Below are positions 1 to 7,337 of a DNA stretch of 32,705 nt, piece by piece. The translations under genes and the position numbers were made by a program. The notes beneath the pieces were generated by a model. That model had not been told where the DNA came from. It saw only the letters and a list, made by a program, of their open reading frames with translations, and ran no database searches. How positions within the stretch are numbered: the stretch's first letter is position 1; each line of letters starts with the position of its first letter. This stretch comes from Actinomycetota bacterium (GTDB taxonomy: Bacteria > Armatimonadota > SYMT01), in NCBI GenBank assembly GCA_005805375.1, contig SYMT01000451.1:1-32705 (forward strand), written 5' to 3'.

Positions 1-125
1 GTCTTCCCGGCGCCGTTCGGGCCGATGAAGCCGAAGATGTCGCCGCGCTCGAGGTGCAGGGAAAGGTCTTTCACCGCCACCAGGTTGTTGGAGTACTCTT
101 TCCGCAGATGCTGGATGTCTACCAT
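1..125 (-). CDS. ABC transporter ATP-binding protein (N-terminal fragment)
   Basis: Reading leftwards from an ATG at 123-125, 41 codons are visible before the window edge. The protein opens MVDIQHLRKEYSNN, continues with a typical beta-strand region, and reaches a Walker A motif GPNGAGKT at the edge, with the last codon cut. This is the normal start of an ABC-2 type (DrrA/CcmA-like) ATPase, which energises export or membrane remodelling on the cytoplasmic face. It lies 28 bases after the stop of the exported two-helix protein at 154-2265 and is probably co-transcribed with it. The Walker A motif is directly seen; the substrate is unknown because the permease lies outside the window. Confidence 0.9.
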   Translation of the reverse strand, partial: MVDIQHLRKEYSNNLVAVKDLSLHLERGDIFGFIGPNGAGK

Positions 126-153
126 TACTAATTTCCAATGCGACTTCGGCCGT

Positions 154-2265
154 TTACAGGGAACCGGAAGGGAGATGCACGATCAGAAGCGTGGCCGACT
201 GCGTCCGGGGGATCCGTCCATCCACCGTAATCGGCAGCACCGGGGATGGGATCCACCCGATCAGTAGCGGCGAGACCGGCGGGGAGGCGTTTTGGGAGCA
301 AAGCCGATCAAGCACCGCCCGTCGGATCCGTTGCTGTTCCGCCGCACCCGTCGTCCGTGAGACCAACAGCGGCGGGAGCAGAGTCCCATACGCCCCGGTG
401 TGCGTGCCCTCCCCGGCCGCTGCCTCCTGCCCGGGCGCGATGTTTCCCAGACCGGCTACCCGGCCCCCGCCGATGAGGAAGCAGTTCTCAAGCGCATACG
501 GCGTGTCGTTGCGCACCTTCCCCTTGCCGTGCCCCGTGCTCGTCCACCGCACACCCCGTCCCAGCGCCGCTAACCCCTCAGCCTTGACGATCCGCATGGA
601 CCACATATCCACCGCGAAGTCCTCCAGGCGCTGGGAGTCATCCTGCACGCTCCGGACCGATCCGCGCGCCTGCGTGGACTGCGGCTCGCCGAGCAGCGTA
701 GACCCGGCGGCCGCCTGCACTTCCGGCGAACTGCCGCTCACCTGAATGCGATAGCCGCCCTTGCGGGGGGAGAAAAGACCGGCATAGTTGAGAAACGGCG
801 CAGAACTCTGGCCGGCGATCGCTTCCACCACCCCCACGTTCACCAGCACTGTGCGCCCTCCCTTGAACCCATACCCAATCATGTAGGCGCCGAACGAAAA
901 CACGATGACGATTGCAGGCGTGGTGAGCCAGGCGTACTCTTTCCGGTCGCGCGCTTTGAGGAACAGATAGTTCACCGGGACCAGCACGATGATGTACGCC
1001 AGGAGGAAGAGCGCGACCAGATAAAAGGCCGGTACATCGAGCTGCGAAATCGAAAACGGAGCGTCCGCAAGGTTACCGGGGCGCCCGCTGCCGGAGTAAC
1101 CACCGTCGTTGCTGTCCTCGTGGGCTGCCAACTGCGGCAGGATCCGAGCACCCTGCGCCGAGTGACGCAGGATCTCTTTCCAGAAGGCGTTGATGCCGTC
1201 CCACTGGCGGAAAGGTGCCAGGCCGGGATCGAACGCGACATAGTAGACCCAGCCGGCCCCCAGCCGCCGTCGCGCCACCAGGGGCTGATTGCCTTCGGAC
1301 GCGAGCACCTCCGCATCGGGTTTCGCCACGCTGGTGCAGAGAGGGAACGCTGCTCCGCTCGGACCGACGACTCCGGCGAAGTCCCGCAGCCGTGCGGCAC
1401 GGGTGTGCGTCGCCACCCCGGTCACCCGTACCGGGAGGATCTCGGCGAACCAGGGACCAGCCAGGCGATTCCAGTTCAGCCCTCCGCATACCACCAGCGC
1501 CCCTCCGGCCCGGACATAGTCGCGCAAAGCCGCGGTCTGCTCCGGCGTAAACTCGCGCTCTCCGACGTCGCCGAGAGCGATCAGATCCACGGCCTCGAGC
1601 CCTTGCCACCGTTCGGGGAGATCCGCGGGATCCACTGGAGCGACGTTGACCGTGGGCTGACCCCCCCGTCCGTAGCGAGCATTACGGCTGCGCATCGGGT
1701 GTGCAGGCCCGGGATTGCCGTTCAGCAAGTTCAGCGACTGAAAGGTGGAAGGCACGGAGATGACCAGCCAATCCTCCAGGTCCACGGGACGCATCGTCGG
1801 ATTGAGAGTGTTGATCACCCGCCCTTCGCGGACCAGATCCACGGCCACCCCCGCGGCCCCGTAGGCGTTTGGGCTCCGCAGGTACAGGGTGTGTGCCTGT
1901 TTGGCGCTGCTCTGTAGCTCCTGTTCGGCGAGGCGATAGTCGCCGTTCGCGTCCCGGCCCCCCTCGAGGCGGGCACGGACCTCCACGTGGGTCGGCGTCC
2001 CCTGGTTGGTGAGCACCAGGCGAACTGGAAACCAGTGCTGCGGCCGATAGAGCCCCTGCCCGAAGCCCACCTTTGCCTCCAGCGTCGTCTGGGCCTGCGC
2101 GGGCCGGGGAGTCCACAAGAACAAGCACCACAACACCAGTGGGAGCACCCGCCAGACCTCGGCGGCACGTGCGTCGGGTGACGGATTCACCCACGGAGGG
2201 CAGGGGAGTTTCATCAGGAGTGAGGGACAGGGGATTCGCGGGGGGCCCCATCGGGCCTCTCTCAT
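154..2265 (-). CDS. Large exported membrane protein with GATase-like region, ABC-linked
   Basis: 703 residues from the ATG at 2263-2265; a second ATG (residue 18, at 2212-2214) is equally possible because neither has a clear ribosome binding site. A hydrophobic signal-like segment at about 38-58 ends in AQAQ. A beta-rich region follows, then a part with a type 1 glutamine-amidotransferase-like fold pattern (DLIALGDVGE, later GGALVVCGG) at about 230-270. Two membrane helices lie at about 412-436 and 447-468, followed by a soluble C-terminal domain. Proteins of this layout often sit beside ABC-2 exporters, as auxiliary parts resembling the gliding-motility ABC group. Here the ABC ATPase starts 28 bases downstream. 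Cargo and exact role cannot be read from the sequence. I see no Cys-His catalytic pair, so the amidotransferase-like fold, if real, is probably non-enzymatic. Confidence 0.8.
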   Translation of the reverse strand: MREARWGPPRIPCPSLLMKLPCPPWVNPSPDARAAEVWRVLPLVLWCLFLWTPRPAQAQTTLEAKVGFGQGLYRPQHWFPVRLVLTNQGTPTHVEVRARLEGGRDANGDYRLAEQELQSSAKQAHTLYLRSPNAYGAAGVAVDLVREGRVINTLNPTMRPVDLEDWLVISVPSTFQSLNLLNGNPGPAHPMRSRNARYGRGGQPTVNVAPVDPADLPERWQGLEAVDLIALGDVGEREFTPEQTAALRDYVRAGGALVVCGGLNWNRLAGPWFAEILPVRVTGVATHTRAARLRDFAGVVGPSGAAFPLCTSVAKPDAEVLASEGNQPLVARRRLGAGWVYYVAFDPGLAPFRQWDGINAFWKEILRHSAQGARILPQLAAHEDSNDGGYSGSGRPGNLADAPFSISQLDVPAFYLVALFLLAYIIVLVPVNYLFLKARDRKEYAWLTTPAIVIVFSFGAYMIGYGFKGGRTVLVNVGVVEAIAGQSSAPFLNYAGLFSPRKGGYRIQVSGSSPEVQAAAGSTLLGEPQSTQARGSVRSVQDDSQRLEDFAVDMWSMRIVKAEGLAALGRGVRWTSTGHGKGKVRNDTPYALENCFLIGGGRVAGLGNIAPGQEAAAGEGTHTGAYGTLLPPLLVSRTTGAAEQQRIRRAVLDRLCSQNASPPVSPLLIGWIPSPVLPITVDGRIPRTQSATLLIVHLPSGSL

Positions 2266-2329
2266 CAGGAATACAACGTCGTTGACCCGCGGGAAGTTAC
2301 GCTGACGGGATGCGGAGTCCTTCCTGGAG

Positions 2330-2358
2330 TTGCTGCCGTGGAGCCATCATGGTATAAC
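2330..2358 (+). promoter_or_regulatory. Sigma70-type promoter of the TPR gene
   Basis: TTGCTG at 2330-2335 and TATAAC at 2353-2358 are separated by exactly 17 bases. The predicted transcript would start near 2365, about 40 bases before the ATG at 2405. This argues against the TTG at 2330 being a start codon, since it would be the -35 element. Confidence 0.6.
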
Positions 2359-2404
2359 TCCTTTCAGTGATCAAGATGTCCCTGGTTTGGAGAGCCGCGG
2401 CGCC

Positions 2405-3640
2405 ATGCCCGCCCCTTGCCTCACCCTGAAATCGCTCTGGAGCCTGTATTTCCAGGCACAGGACCTGTTGACGACCGGTGCCCACTCCACTGCTGCCGCG
2501 CAGTTCACCCAGGTTGCAGAGGCGCGTGTGTGCAGAGCCACGGGCGCCGCAAAGTCTGCGGCGGAGGAGCCGAATCCACTCGTAGCGCGGGCCCAGGTCG
2601 GTCTCTCGTGCTGCTACCTGGAGCAGGGGTTGCTGTCGGAGGCATTGTCGGCCGTGGATGCCGCCCTCGTCGCGGAGCCACAGAATGTGGACGCACTGTG
2701 TCAGAAGGCAGTCATCCAGGGCCTTCGTGGAAATCGAAGCGACGCACGGGCGCTTCTGGATCTCGCCGTTACGCTGCACCCACACAGCGCCCGCGCCCAC
2801 AAAGAGTTGGGGTATTTCTATTTGCAGGATGACGAACTCGACGAGGCGATCGCCGAATGCCGAATCGCGGTGAAGTGCGATCCCGGATTTGATCTGGCGC
2901 ATGTGGAGCTGGCGGTGGCATTGGGCCGAACCGGAGAGTTTGACGAAGCGATCCGGGAAATGTGCCGGGCCATCCGGCTCACCCCGGACAATCCGGAGTA
3001 TTACTTCAGTCTGGCGACGCTACTGCGCGAGGCGGAGCGACCTGCCGAGGCCCGTATTGCGCTCCATGACGGCTTGCGGCTGGCGCCGGGGCATCGTGAC
3101 ATTCTGCACAGTTTGGCGCAGTTGCTGCTCGAGCAAGGTGAGGCGGAGCAAGCCATCCAGTGCGCGCAGCAGATCATCCGCAGCCATCAGAACAGTTTCA
3201 GTGCGCGGGACCTCCTCGGTGCGGCGTACCTACAGATGGGCCGGGTCAACGAAGCGCTGCGCATGGCGGACCAGATGGTTCAGCTCTGCCCGTTGGATCC
3301 GAGCAACCATTTCAAGAAAGGTGTGCTTTTCCATCAACAAGGGATGCTGCGGGAAGCCCAGGAAGAGTTCATCCGGGTGGTCCAACTTGGACCGGACACC
3401 GAACTGGCCGAGGAAGCCGCGCACGCACTCCACCACATGGACAATTTCCAGATGCGTCAGATCTTGCTGCTCGCAGCAGAAGATCGCGTGTTTCGGACCA
3501 AGCTTCGCCGCGATTGCGGGCTGGCGGCCGAGGAGCGCGGCTTTCACCTGAGTGAAGCCGGCCTCGCCGCGCTGCAAACTTTGGACCTGGATGGGCTTGG
3601 CTACCTGGGGGCGGAAATGACTTCGATCCACTATCATTAG
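2405..3640 (+). CDS. Tetratricopeptide-repeat protein with leader-like C-terminal module
   Basis: 411 residues from the ATG at 2405. This start is preferred over the in-frame TTG at 2330 because GGAGAG at 2389-2394 lies 10 bases upstream of it and a promoter overlaps the TTG. About seven TPR helical pairs fill residues 20-345, with repeated patterns such as AHKELGYFYLQDDELDEAI and NPEYYFSLATLLREAERPAEA. These form a superhelical protein-binding scaffold. There is no signal peptide, so it is probably cytoplasmic. The last 62 residues (350-411) are different: ILLLAAEDRVFRTKLRRD, then ERGFHLSEAGLAALQTLD, ending in HYH. This pattern resembles the leader part of NHLP/Nif11-type peptide precursors. 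The partner protein is unknown. The FHA/kinase cassette follows after 371 bases and may be unrelated. Confidence 0.9.
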   Translation: MPAPCLTLKSLWSLYFQAQDLLTTGAHSTAAAQFTQVAEARVCRATGAAKSAAEEPNPLVARAQVGLSCCYLEQGLLSEALSAVDAALVAEPQNVDALCQKAVIQGLRGNRSDARALLDLAVTLHPHSARAHKELGYFYLQDDELDEAIAECRIAVKCDPGFDLAHVELAVALGRTGEFDEAIREMCRAIRLTPDNPEYYFSLATLLREAERPAEARIALHDGLRLAPGHRDILHSLAQLLLEQGEAEQAIQCAQQIIRSHQNSFSARDLLGAAYLQMGRVNEALRMADQMVQLCPLDPSNHFKKGVLFHQQGMLREAQEEFIRVVQLGPDTELAEEAAHALHHMDNFQMRQILLLAAEDRVFRTKLRRDCGLAAEERGFHLSEAGLAALQTLDLDGLGYLGAEMTSIHYH

Positions 3641-3703
3641 TAGGTCCCTGCCAGGTCCGGAAGGACTCGCCGGCGCGCTCTGTGACGTTCCATGCCCGTG
3701 CGG

Positions 3704-3794
3704 ATTCGCGAAATGGGGGTGCTGTCCCGGCCCGGCCTCCCGATTTTGCGGGAATCACCATTCTTGACCGCCGGGCGCCCCAATTTGCGGAAAT
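3704..3794. repeat. Three phased copies of an ATTYGCGRAAT-like motif
   Basis: The copies are ATTCGCGAAAT at 3704-3714, ATTTTGCGGGAAT at 3743-3755 and ATTTGCGGAAAT at 3783-3794. Their central GCG triplets start at 3708, 3748 and 3787, giving spacings of 40 and 39 bases. The first contains the perfect palindrome TTCGCGAA and the second has GATT/AATC ends. They look like repeated protein-binding sites upstream of the FHA/kinase/VWA genes; the binding factor is unknown. Confidence 0.4.
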
Positions 3795-3835
3795 AATAGG
3801 TGTACGGTTTCCCACGTCCGCGGCTCCCTGTACGG

Positions 3836-3847
3836 ATCGTTTACGAT
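3836..3847. promoter_or_regulatory. 12-base inverted repeat, possible operator
   Basis: ATCGT-TT-ACGAT has two perfect 5-base arms around TT. It lies 165 bases upstream of the first FHA gene and includes a weak -10-like TACGAT. A role as an operator is only suggested by symmetry and location. Confidence 0.25.
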
Positions 3848-4011
3848 ATGGGGGTCTCGCGCATCGAGACTCGGCTGCGTGTCCACCGGGGGGCGCCGGC
3901 GGGTGATAGGGATTCCACATGAGTACGTCGAACTTCTGAGAGAAACTGGCGTGGGAGTATGAGTTCGGTCCAGCCCCGCCGTTTCGGGGGTGGCTGTGAA
4001 AGGGGTGCCAG

Positions 4012-5109
4012 GTGAGTCAAGACCGTTTCTGGGAGCACTGGGGGGGCGGTGGCGGCTCCAAGCCGGAGGAACGGAGTGGCGGCAAGCCGGGCGAAACACC
4101 GGGGGATCTAAACTACGATGTACTGTCGGCGTGGCTGAAGGAGCCGCCGGAGAATGACACCTTGGCCCCGGTGGCGGATCCCAATGTGCTGCACTCGCGC
4201 GCAAGCGACGTGGACCTGAGCCCCGCTTGGCCCGGTGCGAGTTCCGTAGATCCGTTCCACAGTCTGCAGCCAGGGGGTGCGTCCGCCGACGGGGGAGGCG
4301 CCGAATGGGATCTTGTGCTGGAGCCCAGTCCGGCGCCCGTGGCCCCGAGGCCTCTGGCCGGGACGGTTGCGCCCATCGCGCCCACTGTCCCCCCGGCGTA
4401 CAGAGCCCAGCCGCCCGCGGTTGTGCCTCCTCCCCAGAGTTCAGGGCCCGCTTCACCGTCTACGTACGACACCGGCTTTTTTGGCGGTGGAGCCGCCGCG
4501 CTCCCCGGCATGGCTCCGCCCGGCATGGCTCCCCCGCCCCCGATTTCAGTGTCGCCGGCGGCTCCCCCGCCACCCACGTCTGCTCCGGCACTAGACCTGG
4601 GATTTGATCTCGGGGCGATCGTGGCGTCCGAAAACGAGACGCCCAATCCGAATTGGTTCGAGACGGCGCCGGTGGTGCCGGGCGCCGCGCCGTCGCCACC
4701 GCGCGGGGAAGCATATCCTCCGCCCCGCCGCGAACCGAACATGTACACCGATGCGGGTCCGGCGGCGGTGGCCGGGGGCGCCTCGCTGAAGCTGGAGGTT
4801 AACATTGGGAGGCGGACAATCGAGCAGGTGCTCACGGGCGAGGCGTTGATCGGACGCCCGGACACCACACGCGGTCTGCACCCGGAGATTGACCTGCGCC
4901 TCGACGATGCGGTATCGCGGCGCCACGCGCAGATAATCGTGCGCGACGGCACGTTCATGTTGAAGGACCTGAACAGTACGAACGGGACGCGGTTCAATCG
5001 GCAGTTTTTGCGCGCCGAGGAAGAGGTGCCTCTTCGCCCCGGCGACGAGATTGAGGTGGGGGAACTGACCCTCATCCGGGTGCTGGAGGCGCCCGCTCAG
5101 CCGGATTGA
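4012..5109 (+). CDS. FHA-domain protein with long Pro/Ala-rich linker
   Basis: 365 residues from a GTG at 4012, with AGGGG at 4001-4005 six bases upstream. The N-terminal part (1-80) has low similarity to anything I recognise. Residues 100-245 are a flexible Pro/Ala/Gly linker with the repeat PGMAPPGMAPP. The C-terminal forkhead-associated domain spans about 258-358, with the phosphothreonine-binding signatures GR (281-282), SRRH (302-305) and NSTNGT (321-326). FHA domains bind phosphothreonine peptides, so this protein is the likely target or adaptor of the kinase encoded 0.7 kb downstream. It stops 52 bases before the second FHA gene. The two FHA domains are paralogous and both end LIRVLEAP. 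Cytoplasmic: no signal peptide or helix. Confidence 0.9.
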   Translation: MSQDRFWEHWGGGGGSKPEERSGGKPGETPGDLNYDVLSAWLKEPPENDTLAPVADPNVLHSRASDVDLSPAWPGASSVDPFHSLQPGGASADGGGAEWDLVLEPSPAPVAPRPLAGTVAPIAPTVPPAYRAQPPAVVPPPQSSGPASPSTYDTGFFGGGAAALPGMAPPGMAPPPPISVSPAAPPPPTSAPALDLGFDLGAIVASENETPNPNWFETAPVVPGAAPSPPRGEAYPPPRREPNMYTDAGPAAVAGGASLKLEVNIGRRTIEQVLTGEALIGRPDTTRGLHPEIDLRLDDAVSRRHAQIIVRDGTFMLKDLNSTNGTRFNRQFLRAEEEVPLRPGDEIEVGELTLIRVLEAPAQPD

Positions 5110-5161
5110 CGGAGATCAGGCTACCGGCAGACGCTCCGGTAGGAAGGAGACAGGCGGTAGG

Positions 5162-5800
5162 GTGGGTTCGGACAAGGCAAACGCAGGACGCGGGCCGGCT
5201 AATCCAGGTGCTGCGGACGTCAAACTGCACGCGGTGATTCCGACGTCGGAGTTGTCCAACCTCCTCGGTGACCTGCCCGATCAGGAGGACCTCTGGACCA
5301 ATCTTCCGAACGAGGAGATCTACACGGACGGCCTGGAGGAGTTCTTCTCGCCGGAGCAGAAGACGCCGCCTGCTCCTCCATCGCCCGGCGACGCCAAGCC
5401 GGTGGTCGTACCTCCGGAAGACATTGTCCTGGTCACCGCGCCCCCCATCGTACTGGTACCGCCGCCGCCGCCGCCGGTGCCGATGTTGCGCGTGGAAGTC
5501 ACTTGTGGGCGCCAGGTCAACGACATGGTGCTGCGGGGGCAGACCGAGATCGGACGCCATGATCCGAATCGAGGGATCAATCCCGGCATCCCGCTTCAGG
5601 CGGATCAACTGGTCTCCCGAAGGCACGCCGAGATCTTGCTTCACGACGGACGCTTCTTTCTCGTGGATGTGGGGAGTTCCAACGGGACGCGTCACAATCG
5701 GGTGCCCGTTGCTGCGCGGACACCCACTTTGTTGCAGACCGGAGATCTCATCGAACTCGGAGATTGCAGCCTCATTCGGGTTCTGGAGGCCCCAGAGTAA
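5162..5800 (+). CDS. Second FHA-domain protein, paralogue of the first
   Basis: 212 residues from a GTG at 5162; AAGGAGA at 5144-5150 is the likely ribosome binding site, with a rather long 11-base gap. Residues 20-62 are acidic with two short helical patches, 66-106 is a Pro-rich linker, and 108-208 is an FHA domain with GRHD (131-134), VSRRHAE (151-157) and GSSNGT (171-176). All residues needed for phosphothreonine binding appear present. Compared with the first FHA protein the linker is much shorter, but the domain and its final LIRVLEAP are shared, so the pair probably arose by tandem duplication and diverged in the N-terminal part. The stop at 5798-5800 lies four bases before the kinase start, indicating one transcript. 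Confidence 0.9.
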   Translation: MGSDKANAGRGPANPGAADVKLHAVIPTSELSNLLGDLPDQEDLWTNLPNEEIYTDGLEEFFSPEQKTPPAPPSPGDAKPVVVPPEDIVLVTAPPIVLVPPPPPPVPMLRVEVTCGRQVNDMVLRGQTEIGRHDPNRGINPGIPLQADQLVSRRHAEILLHDGRFFLVDVGSSNGTRHNRVPVAARTPTLLQTGDLIELGDCSLIRVLEAPE

Positions 5801-5804
5801 TCGC

Positions 5805-7334
5805 ATGCCGAAGCGTAGCCGAGTCGCGGAGCGGTATCTGCTCGCTCCCGGTGAGTGGCTCCCGGGTAAGGACCGGGTGCAGGTTGTAACCTTTCTGGGA
5901 GAGGGTTCGTTCGCCGCGGCGTATAAGGCCGCTAATGAGCACGGTGAGGTCTGCTTCATCAAGGAGTATTTCCCTCCCACCCGTCCCAGTGAGGCGACGG
6001 AACTGGCTGCCGTGTACGCCAAAGAGCGAGATGTAGTGCGCCGCATTGGGAATCACGAGCTGATTCCCCGATACTGGGATGCCTTCGAGCATGAAGGATA
6101 CCGCTACCTGGTCACCGATTTTGTGCCTGGTCCCGACCTCGAATGGGTGATCCAGTCCGGGCAGAAGTTGCGGCAGGAGACGGTCGTGCAATGGTGTGTC
6201 TGCCTCTGCCACCAACTCGCGTTTCTGCACAGCCGCAATGTCATCCACCACGATCTGAAGCCAGCGAATGTGCGCTTGAATGAAGCGGGGGATCCCGTGC
6301 TCGTGGACTACAGCGCCGCCCACTGGTTTCGTCAGTCCGGTGAGGTGAATGAGCAGATTTATGGTTCCGACAGCTTCCTGGCGCCGGAACACGCCGAGCG
6401 CTCCGGGGAGGACCTGGCTGCGGGCATGAAGATGGACGTGTTCGCCATGGGGCGCATCCTGGTGGAACTGGTCACCGGACAGCGACTGTCTCAGGACGAC
6501 ATCAATCGGCGCCAGGATCAACTTTACGGCAGTATTTTGCACAGCGGCAGTCTCGATCCTTCCTTTGCCCGCGCGGTGTTTCGCTCGGTCGCGTACGATC
6601 CGCAGCGGCGCTATGCCAGCGCCACGGAGCTCCTTGAGGAGATCACGCCCGCGGCCCAACCGGTTGGACGGGTGCGCCCCGGTGTGCTGGATTTCGGGAG
6701 GGTGTTCGGCACTGATGCCACCGAGCTAAGCTTACAGTGCTACAATGCGGGCGGCGGCACGCTGACGGGCCAGGTGACCGTGGATGCGGACTGGCTGGAC
6801 GTGGGCGCCACAGGGGCGATGCTCGGCAAAGTGGCCGATTTCAGTCGCAATCGGCAGTCCATCCGCGTCGTGGCCCATCCGGATCGCATCCCAGTGGGAC
6901 AGACGGGTACCGGCCGCATCGTGCTGACGTTCCCCGGAAGCACGACCGAGGTCCCGGTGCGTCTCCAGCGCGGAACGGATCTCGCTGCGATCCAGGTCCA
7001 GCCGGGTAACATCCGCCTGTACGCGCCACCTGGTGGATTTGGTCAGGCTCGCCTTACTTTCATCAATCAGGGCGGAGGTCCGGCCCGGGTGGCAATCCGT
7101 GCTCCGGCAACCCTGGCGCTCGGCGTGCAGCCTGAGGAGTTTGTGCTTGCGCCCAATAGCAGGGCAGAGGTTACGGTTTCCGCCGACGCCAGCACGCTGA
7201 GCGAGGCCCCAATCGAAGCCGCTCTGGAGTGGTCCGTCGAAGGAAATGCGCGGCCACCTATTCCCGTACAGGCAGCGGTGCGCGCCGAGCGAGGACTGCT
7301 GGGCGCTCTTGCGGGACGTTTGCGGAAACGGTAG
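5805..7334 (+). CDS. Atypical Ser/Thr protein kinase with C-terminal Ig-like domains
   Basis: 509 residues from the ATG at 5805; a longer in-frame reading back to 5268 overlaps the FHA gene and is out-of-frame shadow. The kinase domain covers about 24-280: glycine loop LGEGSFAAAY (31-40), ATP lysine in FIKEYFPP (K53), catalytic loop IHHDLKPANV (D150, N155), metal-binding D168 within DYSAAH, and APE (193-195). HRD is replaced by HHD and DFG by DYS, but the catalytic Asp, Lys and Asn remain, so it is probably active. Residues 288-509 form about two beta-sandwich repeats starting with LDFGRVFG and containing NAGGGTLTG and PVGQTGTGRIVL, a pattern known from Ig-like modules fused to bacterial chaperones and kinases. 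No membrane helix is visible, so it is cytoplasmic. It lies between two FHA genes and a VWA gene that starts three bases after its stop. Confidence 0.9.
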   Translation: MPKRSRVAERYLLAPGEWLPGKDRVQVVTFLGEGSFAAAYKAANEHGEVCFIKEYFPPTRPSEATELAAVYAKERDVVRRIGNHELIPRYWDAFEHEGYRYLVTDFVPGPDLEWVIQSGQKLRQETVVQWCVCLCHQLAFLHSRNVIHHDLKPANVRLNEAGDPVLVDYSAAHWFRQSGEVNEQIYGSDSFLAPEHAERSGEDLAAGMKMDVFAMGRILVELVTGQRLSQDDINRRQDQLYGSILHSGSLDPSFARAVFRSVAYDPQRRYASATELLEEITPAAQPVGRVRPGVLDFGRVFGTDATELSLQCYNAGGGTLTGQVTVDADWLDVGATGAMLGKVADFSRNRQSIRVVAHPDRIPVGQTGTGRIVLTFPGSTTEVPVRLQRGTDLAAIQVQPGNIRLYAPPGGFGQARLTFINQGGGPARVAIRAPATLALGVQPEEFVLAPNSRAEVTVSADASTLSEAPIEAALEWSVEGNARPPIPVQAAVRAERGLLGALAGRLRKR

Positions 7335-7337
7335 TCT

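Larger units (their letters stand above)
3641..4011 (+). other. 371-base non-coding gap before the FHA/kinase cassette
   Basis: No ORF here looks like a protein; the antisense ORF across it has no recognisable features and is rich in shadow-type Pro/Arg/Gly. It holds three related AT-containing motifs about 40 bases apart (3704-3794), a 12-base palindrome at 3836-3847 and, at its end, the ribosome binding site AGGGG at 4001-4005. A TTGACC at 3764-3769 has no well-spaced -10 partner, so no promoter is called. It probably carries the control region of the downstream cassette. Confidence 0.6.

Noticed and set aside
5268-5804. N-terminal extension of the kinase frame back to 5268
   Set aside because: It overlaps the FHA gene in another frame, is Arg/Ser-rich, and the ATG at 5805 follows the FHA stop by four bases.
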